Positions 44,201-58,643 of a stretch of DNA of 64,000 bases are shown here, in pieces. Within the stretch, counting starts at the first letter, position 1. Every line of letters starts with the position of its first letter. Source of the DNA: Oegoconia quadripuncta (lineage: Eukaryota; Arthropoda; Insecta; Lepidoptera; Autostichidae); the NCBI GenBank assembly GCA_949316235.1, contig OX438747.1:27470618-27534617 (forward strand), written 5' to 3'. The notes below the pieces were generated by a model. It was given only the letters and a program-made list of their open reading frames with translations, made no database searches and had not been told where the DNA came from. The position numbers were made by a program, and so were the translations under genes.

Positions 44201-47200
44201 TATTCACTCTCATAAGGTTGTTCATACATGCTCGTCGGTTTAGGGTACTCTTGACTTGGCCTTTCTTTAAGACGTCCCCGATTTGATCATGGTACGTTCG
44301 TCGTGGTCTTCTCCTACCAACACTACCATCCACATTCGCTTTGTATATCTCTTTCGTAAGTCTTCCATCACTCATCCTCTCCACATGTCCAAACCATCTC
44401 AGCATACCTTTTTCAATCTTTTTTAACCAACCAATTTGCAATAAATAATGCAATAATGTAGTTTGGGCAATAAAGTGTATTTGTATTGTATTGTACTGTA
44501 CAATATTGCACTGCACTGTACTGTACTGTATTGTATTGTATATGAAAATGTAATACATAAGCAGTAGATCATCATAGCAACCATAGGGTGTCCACTACTG
44601 GACATAGGCTTCCCCCAAAGATTTCCGAGCGACCGGCTGGAAGCGGGCATCCAGCGACTTTAAAGATTTATATTTAAATGCATAATAATTAAAAACAATC
44701 GCTTTGACCACTCGAGAAGCCTATAAGTAATATCTAAATATCTTTGATAACGACGATTCACGATTATAAATCAAATCAAAAATGCTTTATTTGTAGGTAC
44801 ACAGAGTACACTTCAAAGGCGTCTTAACTCTAAAAAAAAACAAAAGAAAAGAAAAATGATCCTGTGGGTTTCTTGCGCCGCTTCTTTTCCCACAGATGAT
44901 TTCCCTTTCCGAAGCGGTGGTAGCTTGGACATACTGACTGACCGAAAAATGCTTAAGCCCCATTTTTATTTCCAATAGATTTAAATTGACATTCCACAAA
45001 TGATTCATGTATCTTACGTTGAAATAAATGCTTGAAGTTTGAAGATTAACCGCTGAGACACCGAGTTCACACCAAATAATTTTTATTTAAATGATTTTGT
45101 AAGATGTAATGTATGTACTCTGTTGGTGAGCCTAAATAAATACGCATTATTGTTTGGGATATCTCTAACCACCCCATTTGGGATGAAGGTCGTGACGTTA
45201 TTCGTTAAACAAATACGTTATTCGATACGCATGCACACCTTTCCCAAACCAACGAACAGCCGTTTAGCTGACTGAGATAAATAATTAGGGTCATTAGGTG
45301 ATGGCCAGCTAATTGCAAATGGCATAATTAATGACAAAGTGAAATGTCATTACGCAGCAAATTGTTATATCAACAGACTAGTCTTCCGCCCACGACTCCG
45401 TCCGCTTGGCTAACAAACGATTCCAATTGCCAATTCAAACTTTTTCTTCGTCAAAATTGAAGTATAATAATGATGAGCTGTTCATAACTTATGCACTCCT
45501 AGTACTTGTCTATAATAAAATCCTCTTATTCATAAAAATTAACAAACGCTTTATAAGCCTGTTTTAGTTAAAGTATGTTTTGTCACTTTCTTTCATTACA
45601 ACATTTCATATGAACGACAGAGACAAATAACATTATAACTAAAACAGGCTTATAAAGCGTTTGTAAACTTTTATGAATCAAAATCAAAAAATGCTTCATT
45701 TTGTAGGTACACAGGGTACCCTTAAAATAGTCAGATTTTACATTTTTTAAGCTACTGCTTGTTCAAAAACCAATTTTCCCCTGAGAAGAACAAGCAAGAA
45801 ATTCGAGAGGTTGCTCTTTAAAAAAAAAAGGCTTTTATGTTACAAAATTATTAATTATTATTTTATATTATAATATTTCATTATAAATTGTGAAATAGTC
45901 TGGTTACGCGAACGGGCTGTTCATGACAAACATTCATTTGTCATCTAAATGATCTGATATTTTATAATATGCTTTCTTAATAAGTTTCTGTTTTATAGTA
46001 ATCTTTAAATTTATGGAAAGGAAGATTTTGTATATCAACAGGAACCTTATTAAAATAATAGTAAGTAATAATAGAATGAAGTACCCTTCCGGATTAATAA
46101 CAATTGTACTAAGAAACAGAAAAAAATACTAGGCCAACGTATTTCACTAGAGTATGTTGAAAGTAGTAACTTTGATACTTTGGACATTTCAGCACTATTG
46201 ACAATTTAATACCGTAGATATTCAGACATACAACCTTGGATATAACTCAGCGGAGCGAACATCTGTAAGGGTCGAATACACGTGGTGACATTCAGCAATT
46301 TGGGATAATGTCAAGAAATTGTGGTCTAGCGGTGCCTGAAGGAAAATAATGTGCTACTATAGTTTAAGGACTGTATTAATAGATCGATCTTGAGATTGAG
46401 ATCGCGTCTCAGACTCAATACTATTTTTTTTTCATACATACATACATAATGTCACTCCTGTTTCCCGTAGGGGTAGGCAGAGACCACAGACTTCCACTTG
46501 CTACGATCCTGACACACGTCTTCTGCTTCCTTCACTCTCATTAGGTTGTTCATACATGCTCGTCGGTTTAGGGTTACTCTTGACTTGGCCTTTCTTTAAG
46601 ACGTCCCCGATTTGATCATGGTACATTCGCCGTGGTCTTCCCCTACCAACACTACCATCCACATCCGCTTCGTATATCTCTTTCGTAAGTCTTCTTTCAT
46701 TCATCCTCTCCACATGTCCAAACCATCACAGCATACCTTTTTCAATCTTTGTCACTACGTCTTCATTCACATTTTTTTTCATACTGTTTTAATATGCAAC
46801 AGATTCTCAAGCGTCAACTTGAGGTCGTCTCAATCTTGAGAACCGTTTATATCAGGGTTTAACCCTTCCTGTCGCGCCCTCATTGGATAAATTAGGATTT
46901 CTTTTTAAATACGGAATCATCATCTTCTTCCCCTTGTCCCAATTTATTTGTGGTCGGCGCAGTACGTCTTTTTCTTCCAATCTCCTCCATCAGCCGTTAC
47001 CTCCTCATATTTATAAATGCGCAAGTTTGGATGTCTGTTTATTTGTATGTAGCTCAATCACGGATTAACAGATTTGGATGAAATTTGGTATATAGGTAGA
47101 ATATACCCTGGATTAAGACATAGGCAATTTTTTATCCCGATAAAGTGAGTAGTTCCCGCGGGATAAACAAATTACCGCGATAAAGTAATTCCACGCAGAC

Positions 47201-50200
47201 GAAGCCGCGGACGGAAAGCTACCAAAGAACGTGATACCTACATAACAAAACTAACAATCCATGTATGTTATGTATGACTTATATTGTTTATTTTTCTTTT
47301 TGTATGACATTTGGTAGATCACAGTGATCCAGCTATTTTTATATCCTTACCATCTTTATTGTACCTGTGTATCACAAAGAAATAAATGAATATGAAAAAA
47401 GAAATCTTAATTTATCCAATAACGCCACTGAACAGAATGTAATAATAATAAAAACAAATATCCTTGGACATACACACAATGCCATCTAGTTCCACATTAA
47501 GCAACTATAGGCTTGTGTTGTGGATACCAGATGGTTGATATACTACATAAATACATTTTTTTTGTAAATAAATAGTTATTACAAATGAAAACTTCCATAA
47601 CTCGGGTACACATGTCCGTATTCATCACACAAACATATGCCCCTAGCGGGATTCGAACCCGCGACCTTTTGTTTAGTGGTCAGAGTTTCTAACCACTACA
47701 CCAAACAGGTCGTCAAACAAAAACACAGAATATATCCTCTGAAATACTTAAACAGTCTCTCATCTTTATTTACCGAAAACTACGTATATTGGGTCCTTAC
47801 CTATGAAATTGGAGTTTTTTTTCTTCGTTAATCATTATGTACCAATTCCTGCGATTTTCAAAGCTATATCCAAATTTGTTTTTTATTTGGAAAATGGAAT
47901 ATTATTTCAAGGTTTCACATGAAATATTTTTAATTTCTGGGTTAAATCACACAATAAAAAAAATTTGAACAGAGCTCTTTTCATGCGCTTCCCATAATCA
48001 TTTCTTAGGCCCGTATTAATAAATCAATCTCAATAGAAGTCTTGAGGCTGTATCAACCGAGATGCGTCTTAAGAAGTTGACGCTATCTCAAGCTCCGTGC
48101 CAATTTATAAACAAATCTTGATGTCTACTCAGCTGAGATCTCTTCACAAGTATTCGCCCCAGCGGCGAATGAATGATAGTCATGAGTTTCGTTTATTAAT
48201 ACGCGCACCTCTCAAGTGAGTACTGCTTGAGTATGCACGTGCATTTCAGGTCTCAAGTTAGGTTTATTAATCAACACGTTTACTTGAGACCGGTCACAAG
48301 ACTTCATCTTGAGAATGATTTATTAATACGGGCCTTAGATTCGCTGAAACTATTAGAAAGCGGTTACTTTTAAAAATTAACGCTGCCTATAGTTAACTTA
48401 ATGTTATCCGATAATACACACAAAGTTTAGCTAAATTTGGATTTGCCGTTCCCAAAAAAAAATCATAAATGTTTGTATGGAGAAAACAGTCTTAATGAAA
48501 TTCTTCATACAAAACGCCAATTTCATAGGTAAGGACCTAATATGTCATAAACTAATGCCCACCGCTGTGCCGGTTTAATTAACTATTAATTATTACACCA
48601 TTACTTAAACTTAAACTATTATTTTAAGTACCTATTAGGTAATTATAACGTGTGATCGACAAAGTACTGACCACAAACCGCGATGATGTTTTAATGTAGG
48701 TATCTCTAGCAATGCGACCGACAGGACCGCATCAAATAGATAACTAGATACATACAGGTTGTTTTGATATATATTTTTAATAGTAAACTTTATTTACTAT
48801 ACTAGTAGATATACCTACTCGCTAATAATGTCGGTTTTATAATTGCTTTAAATTTATTTAAAGGAAAATTTTGAACTACTGGAACCTTATTATAAAAGCG
48901 TATACATTGCCCTTTGAATGATTTACTAACTTTGTGAAGTCGGCTAACATAAACAGATAACTGGTTCTTATTCCTTGTATTAACATTGTGCCTATCACTA
49001 TTTTTAGCGAATAAGGTTATATTTTTTTTGCATATAACAAATTCTCATTATTGAGTATTGAGCAGTATTGAGATGCTATTGTTAAGATATTAATTTCCTT
49101 AAAGAGACACTCTAGGTCCTAATTTATAAATGGCACGAATAGCACGCTTCTGCAGAACAAAAATGATATGTATGTCAGCAGCGTTTCCCCACAACAATAT
49201 GCCATATGACATCAAGCTGTGGAAATAGCTAAAGTAAACCAGTCTTGCGGTATGAACGTCTGTTAAATTTCTGATTTTTTTGACTGCATACGCTGCAGAA
49301 GCAAGCTTTTTCGCTAGTTTCTCAATATGAAGCCCCCACTGAAGCTTAGCATCCAATGTCAGTCCTAAAAAGACAGCAGTGTCTACAAGGTCCAATTTTT
49401 CATCTCGTACAAATATGTGTGTTGTGTGTGTCTGTGTGTGTAAGAGTTAGTGTGTGTGACAGTTAGTGTGTGATGGAGTAAATTAATGGACGGACATGGG
49501 TTAAGAATAACTAAATTTTAGAGACAATTAAATTTGGACACCCTGTGTAATAAAGTGAGGTGCCTTTTTAGTTTTAATATAAGGTACTTTTCCGCCGGCG
49601 CTTGCTCTAGTGACTCGCCCTGTATATCAATTATATTGCCTATTGATGTGACCGCAAAGATAGTGTACCTATATAAGCATATGTCAGGAAGCATTATGTA
49701 CAACTAATTTATAGGTAAGACTCTTTTCTTTTATTCAAAATTGGAATACAACCCCACTTGCTGGGGCACAGCCATCTCTCGCTATGGGGCGGGCCCAGTG
49801 TCTCAGATTAGTATCCAGCTGACAGTGTTTGCAAGCACCTACAGCCCAACGACTGGCTTCAATTTGAAAACTAGGGCCAACTGTTTATCGAATAAATATC
49901 AGATTATTTAGTTGATAAACATTCATGGATATAACCATCATGGACATGAACAGCCCGTTCGCATAACCAGGCTATTTCATAATTAATAATGAAATATTGT
50001 AATATAAAATAATAATTAATAATTTTGTAACATAAAAACCTTTTTTTTTTTAAAGAGCAACCTCTTTCTTGCTTGTTCTTCTCAGGGGAAAATTGCCTTT
50101 TGAACAAGCAGTAGCTTTAAAAATGTAAAATCTGACTATTTAAAGTGAACCCTGTGTACCTACAAAATAAAGCATTTTTGATTTGATTTGATGCGTCATC

Positions 50201-53200
50201 TGGATAACCGATGTCCTATTGACTACATGCTCTTTCCCTTACCATGTGTCATAAGACTTATGCAGTCTTTAACTTGGCAGTAGGATAGAGGGAAAGCAGG
50301 GGAATCGCAGGAAAGATCCCGATGGGGTCGATGTGACTGGGCATATGCCCAACCCCATGGAACCAAGAAAAGAACCGCCTCCGTGGCTCAAAGTGAACAA
50401 CGTAAGATTTATACGGAGGTCGCGGGTTCCATTCCCTGCGGGGTACTGTTTAGTATTCTGTTTGGTTGGTGGTAGGGCATTTTTAAATGTCGCTCTGGCC
50501 ACCTACGTCCACCGATTGAATTGATTGAAGCACTGGGCTGTCGTTTTTAATTACCGAAGTTAAGCGATGTTTGGCGTGGTCAGTCCGTGGATGGGTGACC
50601 ACTAGTGAGATTTTAATACGACTGTTTCCAGTCTTCGGAGGGTATGTTAAATAGTCGGTCCAGGTTGTTTTCAATTTAAGGCAGTCAGTAAGCCAAGTCG
50701 GTGGCCCCTAGTCTTACTAAAATCCGCAATGGGCCCGTGTGGATTATGGCTCCCAGTGAGAGAAGGCTGTGCCCCAACAGGGGGGTCATGTAAGGCTGTT
50801 GATAATAATAGTGAGGCAAGAAAAAAATTTAATTGCAGACCTAACCTTGGCTAAACTTGGCTCTCTGAAACGGTGGAAAAATTTACTTCCTATAAACACT
50901 AAGATTGAGCTTGCTCAGTCTCTCCTCCTTCCAATCCTTGATTATGCCGATTCCTGTTACCTCGATCTCACTGAAGAGCTTCTAAACAAGCTTGAGCGTC
51001 TTCAGAATATGGCTATCCGATTTATATATGGCGTACGTAAGTATGATCATATATCGGAATATCGCGTACTACTAAAATGGCTTCCAATTAGGTATCGTCG
51101 TAACACTCACATCCTAACCCTCCTCTTTAATATTTTATATAGCTCCGTAACTCCCCCTTATCTCAAAGAGCAGTTCAAATTTTTGGGATCAGATCATGAC
51201 GTGAATTTAAGGTCCAAATTCGACAATTTGTTAAAGCCTGTCTGCTGTCGTACTAGCTATTTTTATGACTCCTTTGCAGCAAAATCTGTCCAATTGTGGA
51301 ACGAGTTGCCTCGCATTATTCGTTGCGCTGAGTCGCTAGCGGTGTTTAAACGGCGTTTAAGAGAGCATTACCTATCGCTTTGATGTTAAAACATTATTAT
51401 GGTATTTATTCTGTTTATGTAAGTATATATTTTGTAGTATTTTATGTAGTTATGCCCATTAGTCTGTATTTATAATTATGATTATATATTACTATTTAGT
51501 TAGACCCATTACCGACATGAAGCTTTTTTATATGCTATATAGCCTTTATGAGCAGGCAACGAACGCACCAAACGTATCACCATTGAACACAGACTCCAGA
51601 AGACCTGGACGATACAGCTGAATACCAGCCGGTCCATTTGGTGATACAGCTCATGAGTTTGAACTGTCATAAAGCTGTTTCACTAAATAGATCTGCTGGG
51701 GTCAACCTACTTCGACGAAGAGGAATTACGTCGCAGTAAGCAGTGGCCAATGTTGGAGTGAAGGAAAGAAAAAGTCTATTTGACACACACAGGCTCGGAT
51801 ATACAATGTGCCCATTCAGAACTATGGGGAATCTTGTATACTTTTTTTGCACGTGTTTTAGCTGAAAATGTCGTCGAGCTGCATTGCTTAAGAAATAAAG
51901 ATGAGAAAACTAATATTTTGTAACGATAATTTCCCCAAATGTTTTGAATTTAAAGAAATACCCATCAATTGAGCATTATTTTTTTAAGAAACACGTTTTT
52001 CAACTTTGGCTTATTTAGTTACTTTGTACTTGCGTTTCTTACAAATGCTTATTTTATTTTTTTTGACGAAAATTTGACGACCGATTGGTGTAGTGGATGG
52101 TGACCCTATCAGCGAAACCAACGGTTGCGGGTTCGAATCTCGCGACGGGTAAATGTTTGTGTGATGAATATGAACATTTATTCCTGAGTCATGGATCTTT
52201 ATATAAATATTTATGTATGTTTATCCGTTATCTAGCATCCATAGTACAAGCTTTGCTTAGTTTGGGACTAGATGATTGGTGTAAGTGTCCGAAACATTTA
52301 TATTTAAATTTTTAGCAATTGTTAGTATATTTACAACACTTTATTAAATGTTTCAAGGTTATTCGATTTTCCGAGGTGAAACCGTATTTTCCCTTATGCT
52401 TTTATGCCTATCATGTCATCATATGAAATATAAATTTCAGTTACAATATGAATAACAATTTCCCTTTAGACTTTCCCCTACCAATAATATATTTATAAAT
52501 AAAGACTTGCTACCTTAATTGTGTTGCTGACTGTACCACTGCAGGCTATGTAGCATGAGAGCCGCGATAAACATGTCGCGCGATATAATACTTGTCCTGC
52601 TCATTTGCTTGGACAAACTATACAACTGTCTCACTCCTACGTTGCGCGCGACCAACGATGTCATGCTACGGAGTCGAAGAATTGAAAGTCCTTCATCGAT
52701 AAGACGCCTAGGAAACTCAAAGGTTGTCTTTTTTTATATATTTTCGATAGGAATACTTCATTCGAGCGGCCAGTTACACGCATAAAGCACATCTGCTAGA
52801 TATATAAAAGATGAATATTCCGAAAGCATTTGCAACATTCCGAATAGCTTAGCGGTAGACATCTGAATTCGTTCGCGTTGTGGGTATTTAGTTAATAAAT
52901 AAATAAATAAAATAAAATAAAAATATTTTATATCAGACAAATGACAGTCCATAGGTGTTAGTACAAATTTTACTTACTGACTATGTTAATATGATATCTA
53001 GTTTTAGAAAATTTATTAATTTAAAATAAATTATCTGAGGACTTGACTCATCTTCTGCCCGCAAGCTCATCGCGACCTCAGAACATGAAGTTCGACGAAC
53101 CTGCCGACCAGAAGAGAGTCAAATCTGTCTCCCACCATCCCTAACACTCTATTAGAGCTCCCGCGCACTCTCCGTACCGTTGAGGCACTCTTTTTGCGCA

Positions 53201-56200
53201 TCAATGCCAGGAAATCATCCACGCTGGCATCGGCAAACATTCCGGATGCGCTACAATAGCGAGGGAGACGGAACAGAGCCCTAAACACGTTATTATATTG
53301 GATACGTAGAGCATTGTACGCTTTTTGTGTAAAGTTGTCCCATAGACTACTCGTGTAGAATGTCTGACAGTATGCTTTAAAAAGCGTAATTTTGACTTCA
53401 GCCGTACACCGAGCAAACCTATGTGCCAACATATTATCACGTACTGACAATGCTCTACGTTCCCTCTCAATATCTAAGTTATCGCTTAAATTATCAGTGA
53501 CTATGTGGCCAAGATACTTAAACTGCTGAACACGGTCCAAATGTTAAGTCCACTTTTGACAATTATTATTTTAAACGAGTATCATTATAATCCATACAAT
53601 TGCTATCCACCACCGTACAACATGATCTTTATAGAATACACACTTATGGTTGTTATTGAAAATTTTTGCACTATAGTACCCTACCCTCGCTTTCTCTCGC
53701 AGGGCACTAGCTGAAAATCAGTGTCTTACCGCTATAGGTGAGGATCCACATTGAGCGATGGGCCATTTGTGGTACAGATACACATACAACTCTATTATAA
53801 GTTGTAACAGTTGTACTTAATTTTTGTTTATTACTTAAATTACTGTGAAATAAGGCCACATTTCGTAAGAATAACACCAAGCCGAATTATTGTTGCGTCG
53901 AATATTTTTGTATGTGTTTCTGTAATATGCAAATAAACGCTTTATCTATCTATCTATCATATTATCGCTCAAGTAATCTATATACGTACACTCGAAAAAC
54001 AATACCCCATTTCGGACTAACGGGTAAAAAAATAATTACGACTTTCTTTTTTTAATTAACCAATTAAAACCTCCTTCAAAATCGTCTCGTTTGTAAACGC
54101 AATAGCTCTAACGACAGCTAATATAACCCTATTATCAAATCACTTGGAATGTCTTAACATAATTAAGGTTTCGCATAAATATTAGGGACTTGGCAGAAAT
54201 GTGTCAGTTTATATTTTATTGTGACGGTGACAACATTGGTCTAAGAGTAGTACTTGTGCTTTCTTTTATATACAAAAGTGAAATGTAAACGTTCGTGATG
54301 CCAGCATACACAAAGGGAATTCAGCTTTTTTCACAATATCAAAAAACTGTACTGAAATAGTGACTAAAGGTAAAAGTTAATTCATACATTTATTGCATTA
54401 CACATGTCATAGTTACAATACATAGGTAAGTTGACGACCTGTTTGGTGTAGTGGTTAGAAACTCTGCTGCTATACCAAAAGGTCGCGGGTTCGAATCCCG
54501 CCAGGGGCATATGTTTGTATGATGAATACAGGCATGTGTTCCTGAGTTATGGATGTTTTCATTTATATATGTATTTATTAAAAAAAAATGTATTTGTATA
54601 GTTTATCAACCATTTTATCTATAATACAAGCCTAGTTGCGTGTGGAACTAGATGGCACTGTGTGTATGTGCAAATATATTTATATATTTATTTATTTAAG
54701 TACGTACACAACACATGCACCTTGTCAGGCAATATGGAGGAAAGGGATATCTATGTTATTATTAATGTCGTTTCAATTACCAATAGTTATAATTTTTATG
54801 AACCTACATACATAATTTTAGAGTTATTCAATATTTTAAGAGCGTTTATCCTTCAAGGTAGTTCATACAAATTTTCAAGTCCAAATTTTTCGAAATGAAT
54901 CAACCGATTCCAATGAAACTTTATACGCATCTATATAAAAAGTTACGTTACGTAAGTAAGTTAAGTGAAATAGAAGGTATTGGCATAGGTAGTTTTCAAA
55001 TCTTCATCCATTTAGGTTTCGTGTCATTTGACGGTCGGTTAGTAGCCATAATTCCATCGTTAAATTAAATACTTGCGAAAAAATATGAGTCCCAAATAAA
55101 TTTCGCTGACAGGAACCTCACGAATCCCGTCAGTCTCATATCAATCTCCGGGTCATTGTGATTATTTCTGCTAGGCATCAACATCAGGATAATGTCATGG
55201 TAAGGTAATGACCTCTAAGATACAGGTAATTACTACCTAGTTTAGAGCTCAGCAGTCCAACCTTGCCACTTGTTAAAGGATGTATCCAATAGATTTCTTT
55301 TTTTCGCTAAAGATCTGTATAAAATGCTGTATGGAACTGTATAAAATGACGATGTAGCTGTTCATTGAAAATAAATTTATTATTATTATTCGTAATTTTT
55401 ATAGCTGTCTAATAGATCTACTTGTCATTCACTCAGGAGACACGTTTGTAAATCTGTCACTGGGTGTATGATGGTTATTTCTACTAGACTATAACATCCG
55501 GAGGGAATCGTGGTAAGAAAATTTTTAACTTTTGTAACTGTCTAATAGATCTAGTTGTCATTTACACAGGAGACATGTTTGTAATGCTGTCACTGGGTGT
55601 ATGATGATTATTTCTGTTAAACAACATTACAAGATGGCGGCAAAATAAATTTGTAGTGTCTAATTAAATGATTTCACTGTAATATGACGAACTACAACGG
55701 ATTGGTGTAGTGGTTAGTAACCTTGCCTTCGAACGGTTTACTTACATTTATTCGGGAATATATGTATATTTTTCGTTATCTCGTATACAGAGTACAAGCG
55801 TTGCCTAATTTGTGACTAGATAACTGGTGCAAGTGTCCAAATATTGTTTTTATTTATATATCAATTAGCGAGGTTCAAACACAATCATAATACTACACAT
55901 CCAGACAAATAAATTGTGTCAAAGTTTAATTCTCGCTTCGAATGGTATGTAAATTAATTTTATAATAATTAGGGTACCTAATACACAACTGTATACATAT
56001 TGTTTGTTAAGTACATTGTGTGTTATGCGCTTAGCATTTAACATATTATTAAACGACGACCGGTCGGTGTAGTGGATAGTGACCCTGTCAGCGAAACCAA
56101 CGTTTGCGGGTTCGAATCCCACTAGGGGTAAATGTTTGTGTGATGAATACGAACATTTATTCCGGAGTCATTGATGTTTATATTTATTTATTTATTTACA

Positions 56201-58612
56201 ATTATTAGTTTACAGTTTTACGATATTATATTTTTACGATTAACGATATTCATAATATTGGCACAAAAACGATATAAATATTTATGTATGTTTATCCGTT
56301 ATCTAGTATCCATAGTTCAAGCTTTGCTTAGTTTGGGACTAGATAATTGGTGTAAGTGTCCGAAATATTAAAAAAAAAAACACAACATTCAAAAGGAGTT
56401 TCACGTGTCACTTTTAATTCCATCATTCAGAACTTTGATGCAGCTACTTTGACTGTGAGTGTATTATCATTGATCATTATCCATGATTAAATAAGCAATT
56501 AAAGACTTGTATACGAGTATTACTGCCTATGGACCGGGTCATTCGCATAATCAAAATGGCACCAACTCATTCGTGCCAAATCTCCGTTTTGGCGGAATGC
56601 CAAGTTGTCCAGTGAAAAATTGCACTAACTATGACAGAAAAGTAGACATACAAACGGAATTAATAACAAACATAATGTATTACTTTTGAAACTCCTAATA
56701 TTGAGTCTTTACCTATGAAATTGGAGTTTTTTTTCTTCGTTAATCATATGTACCAATTCCTGCGATTTTCAAAGCTATATCCAAATTTGTTTTTTTATTT
56801 GGAAAATTGAATATTATTTCAAGGTTTCACATGAAATATTTTTTTTATTTCTGGCCTAAATCACATAATAAAAAAAAATTTAACAGAGCTCTTTTCATGT
56901 GCTTCCCGTAATCATTTGTTAGATTCGCTGAAACTTTTATAAAACGGTTACTTTTAAAAATTAACGCCGCCTATACTTGACTTAATGTTATCCGATAATA
57001 CACACTAAATTTAGCTAAATATAGATTTGCCGTTCACAAAAAAAAAATCAAAAACGTTTGTATGGAGCAAACAGTCTTAATGAAATTCTTCATACAAAAC
57101 GCCAATTTCATAGGTAAGGACCTAATATAACCACGGTGAAAGAGATTTGCTCGCGTGACCATATCTATAGCATATAAATAAAGTATTTTGTTCATTGATC
57201 GAAATAGCTATAGTCATATAACTTGTGCTTACTTTTAATGAAATATCTGTAAATAGAATAAAATTAAGCCGTTAACCAGTACTGTTTGTTTATTCACTTA
57301 ATTGTTTTAAACTGAGCATCATCTCATCATTCCAAAAGATTTATATAACACAATTACTAGTTCACATGTTATTCCGAGATATACGCGGACGAAATCGTTT
57401 CAATTTACTTTCTCCTGCAATGATAAATCAATAGTTATCATAAACGTTCGGATGTCAACATTATAGGTACATTAATTAATGAGCAAATTAGTTAATTACT
57501 TCAATCGGCTCTGTCTCAATTAGTGAACTATTCCTAAAAATTACACATTAACTAATCACGTCACTATTAACTGTTTATAAATATCATTTAAACATTCCAG
57601 GAACGGTGCTTGACTAAATAAGCCACTTTCTTTAATGTGCGGTTGTGAATTTGTCATTCAGTGAATAAGGTATTTTCTTTGTGCGTGTTTGTTGTCAGGG
57701 ACAATAACTTTCTAATATAGGTTACGATTATTGGCTCAGCGGTTAAGATGCGGTCTCCCAATTTGGGAGGAACGGGTTCGATTCCCAGGCAGACCATGTA
57801 CCAATAAGTATTTTATTTTAATTACTTGTGTCAATTTATCCTACTGCTCTTAAAACGGTGAATGAAAACATCGTGAGGCAACCTGCATGCCTGATCAATA
57901 AAAATTCTAAGGCATGTGAAGTCCCCAAGCCACATTGGGCCAGCGTAGTGGACTATGGACCGTACTCCCTCATCATACGAGGGAAGGCCTATATCCCTGC
58001 AGTGGGATGTTTACGGACTGACGATGATGATAGGTTACGATGGACAATAATCGAATTGTCGATAAATTGACCTTAGGATTTGCATTTTATTTTGTAATAG
58101 ATATAAATAACAACTACAATTTTTAACAGTTATAAAAATATATCTTATAAGAATAATACGCTTTCCAAGTCGCTTTCGTGAACAGAATTCTAGCGCCATT
58201 GCCCCGCTGAATGCATAAACTCAGCTGCTGAGCAAAGTAGCACTAGTATGTCTCCGGAGGCGTGGACCATTCTGAACGATAAATCTTTTGCAATTTTTTT
58301 CTGTGAGACGACCCCCTTGGTCGTCTTATGGTATATTTATGACGCTTGTGGCTTTGAGCATCTTCAGACGAGGTGCAATAGCCATCATAACCTCCACTTT
58401 GTCATGGTATAGTGTCACTGACGGAGGAATTAATGTATACCTCCACATTTACATTGGTTGAATTAAAAATATAGGTAGTAATTTAATTATTTACGTTCCA
58501 TTAAATACACATTTGACACATTAAGTAGTGTATAATAAATCTGTGTGAATAATTAATGTAGCCATGTTTTAGTAGTGTGTGTGGGTAACACATTCATCAT
58601 CGTCATCATATA

Positions 58613-58643
<31 letters not shown>

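Noticed and set aside
50550..50602. 5S rRNA gene
   Set aside because: Only the internal part of 5S is present and it runs directly into a SINE-like body, so it is a retroelement head.
2337..57796. Numerous tRNA-like blocks with GGGTTCGAATCCCGC or GGTTCGATCCCCAGC
   Set aside because: They recur with the same non-tRNA bodies and tails, lack proper cloverleaf 3' halves and acceptor stems, and are SINE heads rather than functional tRNA genes.
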